A stretch of 64,000 nucleotides of DNA from Sparassis latifolia. Lineage: Eukaryota > Basidiomycota > Agaricomycetes > Polyporales > Sparassidaceae. The notes under the pieces were generated by a model that was given only the letters and a program-made list of their open reading frames with translations, was not told where the DNA came from and did no database searches. Within the stretch, counting starts at the first letter, position 1. Each line of letters opens with the position of its first letter. The stretch is from positions 2,356,001 to 2,420,000 of the forward strand of contig CM031558.1 of NCBI GenBank assembly GCA_018466975.1. The letters are read 5' to 3'. Positions 60,182 through 64,000 of the stretch are shown one piece after another. The translations under genes were made by a program, and so were the position numbers.

Positions 60182-61225
60182 GAAGGCGTTCCACGTCCTG
60201 TTGGCAAAGCGTATTTTGCGTGACACCCTTCATGGCCTTGCCCAGCTACATGCCGCAGGTGGCGTGCGGACAGGTGTGTGTGTCTATTGGCATGTCCGTG
60301 TGCTTAGACCATTGGGGTAGATCTGAAAGCTACGAATATTACATGTAACCTCCCGGAAGTTACGTCTGAGGCTAACCTGCGCATACTCCTTGAAGGGAGT
60401 CCTTCTCGCCGGCACCCGCCCGACCAGAGCTGCGAGTACCCTGTCGAAGCGGCCGTCTCTCTGCCTTTGCCGCCGCCGCCGCCGCCCATAGACCAGGCTC
60501 TTTCGGGTCGTTCATCCTCGCCGACTTCGGAAGTGGGAAGTGGGCGTATTGGACATTGTGTCGATTGCATCCTGTCACACCACTCACACACTCGCGATTT
60601 ATGGATCAAGAAGCTTAGCTTGTTGACCATTAGGTTACCTCACATATTACCCCGGACACGTTACGTGCACCAGAGAGCATCGTGCAAGGCCTACGGGGTT
60701 CCAAAGTCGACATCTGTACGTTTGGCGGTCTGGTCTGTCCCGTATCGCCGTATCGCCGAGTCTTTGCGTTATCGATTCCCCGGTACTTACTATGCTGGAT
60801 ATTCCCCGGATCCAGATCTACGAGTTCGTGCTCGGGATACCGCTCTCCTCTCGTAGACACCGTACGGTGGAGCCCGATGATTATCATTTAGTCCAAACAA
60901 TCAAGTTTACCGGCGAGGAATTTCTACCCAATCTGGTCAAGGCGTACAAGCTCGCGCCGCAGTCCTTTGACATGGAAATCGGTACGTCTGACCTTTGTGC
61001 TCTCGGTGTGCGGTACTTGTCGACGTCTCCTCTCGTGTCAGGCTACCTGGCAATCATCAGCAAGCCCGTCGGCAAGGTCTACTTCTCAGACGAAACGCCG
61101 AGACGCTTGCTCTTGCTGAGCATGATTGATCTTACGTCTTGGTACTTGCGCATCGACTCGGACCCTGCAGATCGATCGTCCACGATTCAACTGGCACGCG
61201 AGAGTTCGTGGCTGCTGGAGCTGGG
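60182..61225 (+). pseudogene. Decayed SRPK-like protein kinase
   Basis: Kinase motifs appear in order but in different frames. LLAKRILRDTLHGLAQLHAA (60200s) leads, through a plausible intron (GTGTGT to GTAG, about 60273-60318), to RTDLKATNI (catalytic loop, HxD changed to RTD). A Pro-rich segment SLPLPPPPPPIDQALS follows. One base out of frame comes FILADFGSGKWAYW (DFG). Later come TPDTLRAPESIVQGLRGSKV (the APE and DxW region), DDYHLVQTIKFTGEE and LRIDSDPADRSSTIQLARES (C-lobe end). Several frame changes and stops separate them, and no 5' lobe is seen. This pattern fits a pseudogene of the basidiomycete SRPK-related kinase family. Confidence 0.55.
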
Positions 61226-61713
61226 CGATGATTTTCGAGCTCGTTCAAAGTCAGCGTTCGAACTTCCACACGTACGTTTGCGTTCTTCGAACCAAACGCA
61301 ATCGAGAGACTGCCCAAGGTCCAGCTCTGACGCTTCAAATTTGTTTGGGCACACTTGTCCTGGTATGTTATGACTTTCTTCCATTCTACACTCTTGCTTA
61401 GGGCGTGTGAAGACGGCAGCTAAACTGGTAAATTTTAACGCACAATTCCTTTGGCGAGCACTTCCAACAAGCATCGCTTCTACATCAACATCACGTTCTA
61501 TGGCTACTGGGGAGTTTCACAAAAACAAAGCAGGTCGTGGTCGTCCTGTTGCGCCCTTCCACACCGAACAAACGTAACGCCCACTCAGTATAAGGGTCAA
61601 GCCGCACTACAAAGATTACCCGAATTGGCTACTGCGCCACCAGGCGGCGTCTCTTGTACTATGAGCGTATAAATTACTAGTGTGCCAGCCCCCCCTTTCC
61701 CTCTAATCACGAT
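61226..61713. other. Intergenic region
   Basis: Upstream of the small membrane protein gene. No gene is seen. It ends in a C-rich tract at about 61690. Confidence 0.4.
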
Positions 61714-62375
61714 ATGCCGAGCGCATACGATATATTGAAACTGCTGTCATTTTCCTGTACTGTGATGTGGCTAATCTGCTTCGGTTTATGGCTTCTCCAC
61801 TTTCACTTTCCGAGTCAGAAGATAAGGGATTTCAAGAAGACGCTGAGACAGACTGAGTACTTGTGGGGCCGAGCAGGCAAGGAAGGACTCCTCGTGGGGA
61901 CACCGGTTGCAGATGAGATAGAAGAAAGACTGGGTCTGTGAGTCCGTAACGGCTTTGTCGAGGTTTACACGGCTAACTGAATGCTTTCCTTCAGCGTCCG
62001 ATCTGACTATAACGATCTTCATAACCGAGCATGCCAAGTCATAACATCCATGGACGAGTTACGTGGAATCTTTTCTGGCCTATCTAGGGATATTTCGCGG
62101 GCATGCAGAGACTGTCAAAACCTCTATGTTCATATAGCCGTATGTTGTACTTATTTGAATGCGCACTGTTGGCGGCTGACATCTCTTTGCCTATCAGTCG
62201 GTAACCCATCGAGAGAGAGAGATAATCCGGCAGCAGGCAATGCCTTCCTATCTACCAGTGACTAGTGAGTGCACAATGGAGTGCCATAGTCTGTATCTAA
62301 CTTGCAGTTGATTCTATTTCGTCAGACGCAGAAGCGCATTACCCTTCTACGACCGACGAGGTCAGTCTCGGCTGA
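61714..62375 (+). CDS. Small single-pass membrane protein with helical tail
   Basis: Exons 61714-61937, 61995-62139, 62198-62264 and 62326-62375 give 161 residues. One hydrophobic helix (LLSFSCTVMWLICFGLWLLH, about 10-29) is followed by a long charged helical region (QKIRDFKKTLRQTEYLWGRA and SMDELRGIFSGLSRDISRAC) and a short polar tail. This architecture, with a membrane helix, an acidic turn (VADEIEERL) and a helix with GLSRDIS, is common among short secretory-pathway or plasma-membrane proteins that are expanded in Polyporales. I do not know a function. All junctions are in phase and canonical. Confidence 0.6.
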
Positions 62376-62731
62376 CCTTGTTGACTGTGCACGGGAATCC
62401 AGGACTGTATGTACTGTATACGATGCTGTTTGAACACCGAATGTCAAGTCCAGTTCCAGTATTCAGTCGGCCGGTATAGAATGTGATTTCTTTGGGTTTT
62501 GAGATCGGCAGTCATGGCGAAATCCTGACACTCGGTCGTTCACGTATGTAGGTTAGTGACCACCCTGTTGCGTATGAGAAGGAGGTGCCGCGGTACGGTG
62601 TTCCGTACAAACAAGATGTCAACATACGCCCACAATTTCAAGTTGAGTGCCCGCTGGTTAGATGATACCATCGAGGCTTATCTTTCTCATCTCCAACATC
62701 TACGCGCCCTCTTTCACTGCTCGCCCGCAGC
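62376..62731. other. Intergenic region
   Basis: Between the membrane protein gene and the zinc-finger gene. It includes the promoter of the latter. No gene is seen. Confidence 0.4.
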
Positions 62732-63623
62732 ATGTTAGAACCTGGTGCTACCTTGGAGCTACTCCAGTTTGAATATGCAGATGCAGGTAGTTCAACGCCC
62801 TCTACAAGTGCGTTGTTCGGCGGCGGCTTTGAAGAGGACGATAGTACGCGAGAGAGCACTCCTGGAGCTGTACAATTCCAGTTATCAGAAACATCAGGAG
62901 GGTATGTTTCCGCAACTTTGCTGCATTTATCTTGCTTATGATCAAAACCTCAGTCACCGTGGTGAGGTTCCGTTTGTGAACACCTCGGACTACACTGTTC
63001 GCAATGAGAGTGCCTCCGTGGACCACCTCGCCACTGGAATCTCCAGCGTCTCATTCCCTGCTGCGCTGCTTGGCACTCATGCCCAGCATGAGTCTATTCC
63101 AGGGCAGCTCATAGCACCCTCTCTGTCTGCGGTCTCAGGCGCACAGATCAGTCGAGCAACTGTATCTCAGGATCCCAGTCAAGCAGCCATATCACAGGAT
63201 CCGAACACTTCTCCGTCATCCGGGGATTCTCCCTCTCCGGAGGAAATCGAGGTGCAACAGGAGGATGACGACGAGGACGATGGTCCCACCTGCGACCCTG
63301 ATGCATTTCCACCACCGCATCTCGTTACCTGCATGTGGGACGGAGGATGTGGCGAAGGGATATATAATACAAGTGCTGGAGGGATCCAACGCCACCTCCG
63401 AGGGTATCATGTCCCTGGCGTTTGGCGTCGGCAGCAACCAGGGAGATGCAAATGGCATGTAGACGGGCAACCGTGCAACCGCTACCTGCTGCACGGCAGC
63501 TACTCCAGGCACATTTTGAAGTTCCATATTGACCGCAAGAAGCTGTGTCGAATCTGCCATCGGAAAAGGCAGATTGTGTACAAGCATAAGAAGGACTTTG
63601 AATTTTCTGATTCCGATTTTTGA
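62732..63623 (+). CDS. C2H2-like zinc-finger protein, probable transcription regulator
   Basis: Exons 62732-62901 and 62954-63623 join at SETSGG/H to give 279 residues. The first 165 residues are acidic and Ser/Gln-rich, resembling an activation region, ending in a run of Glu and Asp. The C-terminal 110 residues contain two zinc-finger-like units, CMWDGGCGEGIYNTSAGGIQ followed by RHLRGYH, and CKWHVDGQPCNRYLLHGSYS followed by RHILKFH. A final CRICHRKRQ and a basic patch follow. Spacing (C-x5-C or longer, then H-x4-H) is close to classical C2H2 fingers but looser. I recall similar proteins in large numbers in Polyporales. DNA targets are unknown. Confidence 0.72.
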
Positions 63624-63880
63624 TCTGGTGCGTGTATGTCTTCCAAACATCGGTCTTGCGATTAAATTTGTTATTAGGCTCGATATCACCTATCGGGTGA
63701 GCTGTCATGGCGGGCTTGTCTCTTGATCAATTCTGAATTCACGTATCTGAGTCTACCAAATGATTTATCTCTTCTCCGTGATTTTCACCACGCTGAACAT
63801 ACTCCCCCCCTGTAACATATCGGCAGTATATGTATGTCGACTACACACTGTTCGATTATTGTATGCGTAAGCACACCTTT
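63624..63880. other. Convergent 3' region
   Basis: Between two convergent stops. AT-rich, no gene. Confidence 0.4.
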
Positions 63881-64000
63881 CTACTTCACCCTCTGAAGCT
63901 TACGTCGAACAACGAAACTAGTGTCGGAGAATTCTTCACGGGAATCTTTCATGAACATGACACACCAATACACTAGTACTGCCAGTAGAAGCACAGGAGC
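63881..64000 (-). CDS. C-terminal exon of a membrane protein, cut by window edge
   Basis: From the edge at 64000 to TAG at 63883-63881 the minus strand encodes 39 residues: a hydrophobic helix APVLLLAVLVYWCVMFM, then a polar tail KDSREEFSDTSFVVRRKLQR. It looks like the last transmembrane helix and cytosolic tail of a protein whose body lies outside the window. This is too short to name. Confidence 0.4.
   Translation of the reverse strand, partial: APVLLLAVLVYWCVMFMKDSREEFSDTSFVVRRKLQRVK

Noticed and set aside
1..64000. CRISPR arrays, bacterial operons or riboswitches
   Set aside because: No regularly spaced repeats or bacterial gene organisation were seen; the content is entirely eukaryotic.

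Overview
The window looks like nuclear DNA of a basidiomycete fungus, most likely an Agaricomycete of the Polyporales type. The evidence is short introns (about 47 to 150 nt, GT-AG, mostly ending in CAG or TAG), many exons per gene (24 to 25 in the two largest), genes on both strands with no operons, GC-rich coding sequence, and fungal housekeeping genes such as RPL4, SPN1/IWS1, TERT and a CaMKK-type kinase. Exon models here were joined by hand from reading frames and splice consensus. None is supported by transcripts.

Layout. 1-4.1 kb: the 3' part of an F-box/LRR-like gene, an intergenic stretch carrying two different non-autonomous DNA transposons with clear target-site duplications, and a small three-exon gene. 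4.7-8.7 kb: ribosomal protein L4 (minus) and, divergent from it, a class I/II aminotransferase whose centre is broken. 10-14.2 kb: a 50-residue cysteine-rich protein with two internal introns, then a 911-residue CaMKK/Ssp1-like kinase. 14.6-19.9 kb: two minus-strand coiled-coil genes. 21.2-22.8 kb: a membrane-anchored calcineurin-like phosphatase containing a 10-nt exon. 23.7-26.5 kb: an apparently intact DDE transposon with perfect 31-bp terminal inverted repeats and TA duplications. 27-31.5 kb: a 24-exon SLIP-GC/NUGGC-like dynamin-family GTPase with possible 3-nt and 7-nt exons. 32.2-39.5 kb: three minus-strand genes, glutathione peroxidase, a complete 25-exon telomerase reverse transcriptase, and a TPR protein that faces a tiny predicted membrane protein. 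41-47.2 kb: a Ser/Pro-rich protein and the elongation factor SPN1/IWS1. 50.4-54.6 kb: an F-box-like protein and a PBP2-like substrate-binding-fold protein. 58-64 kb: accessory DNA with an atypical kinase-like gene, a decayed SRPK-like kinase, a small membrane protein with a possible relic paralogue, a C2H2-like zinc-finger protein, and the C-terminus of a membrane protein cut by the window edge.

The genes do not form a pathway. The conserved core genes are separated by gene-poor stretches of 1 to 3.5 kb (8.7-10.0, 43-45.9, 47.9-50.4 and 54.6-58.1 kb), and the accessory right end is rich in decayed genes. The features that most deserve follow-up are the intact transposon with its long D-to-E spacing and cysteine insert, the micro-exons, the GTPase gene directly beside the transposon, and the two MITEs.
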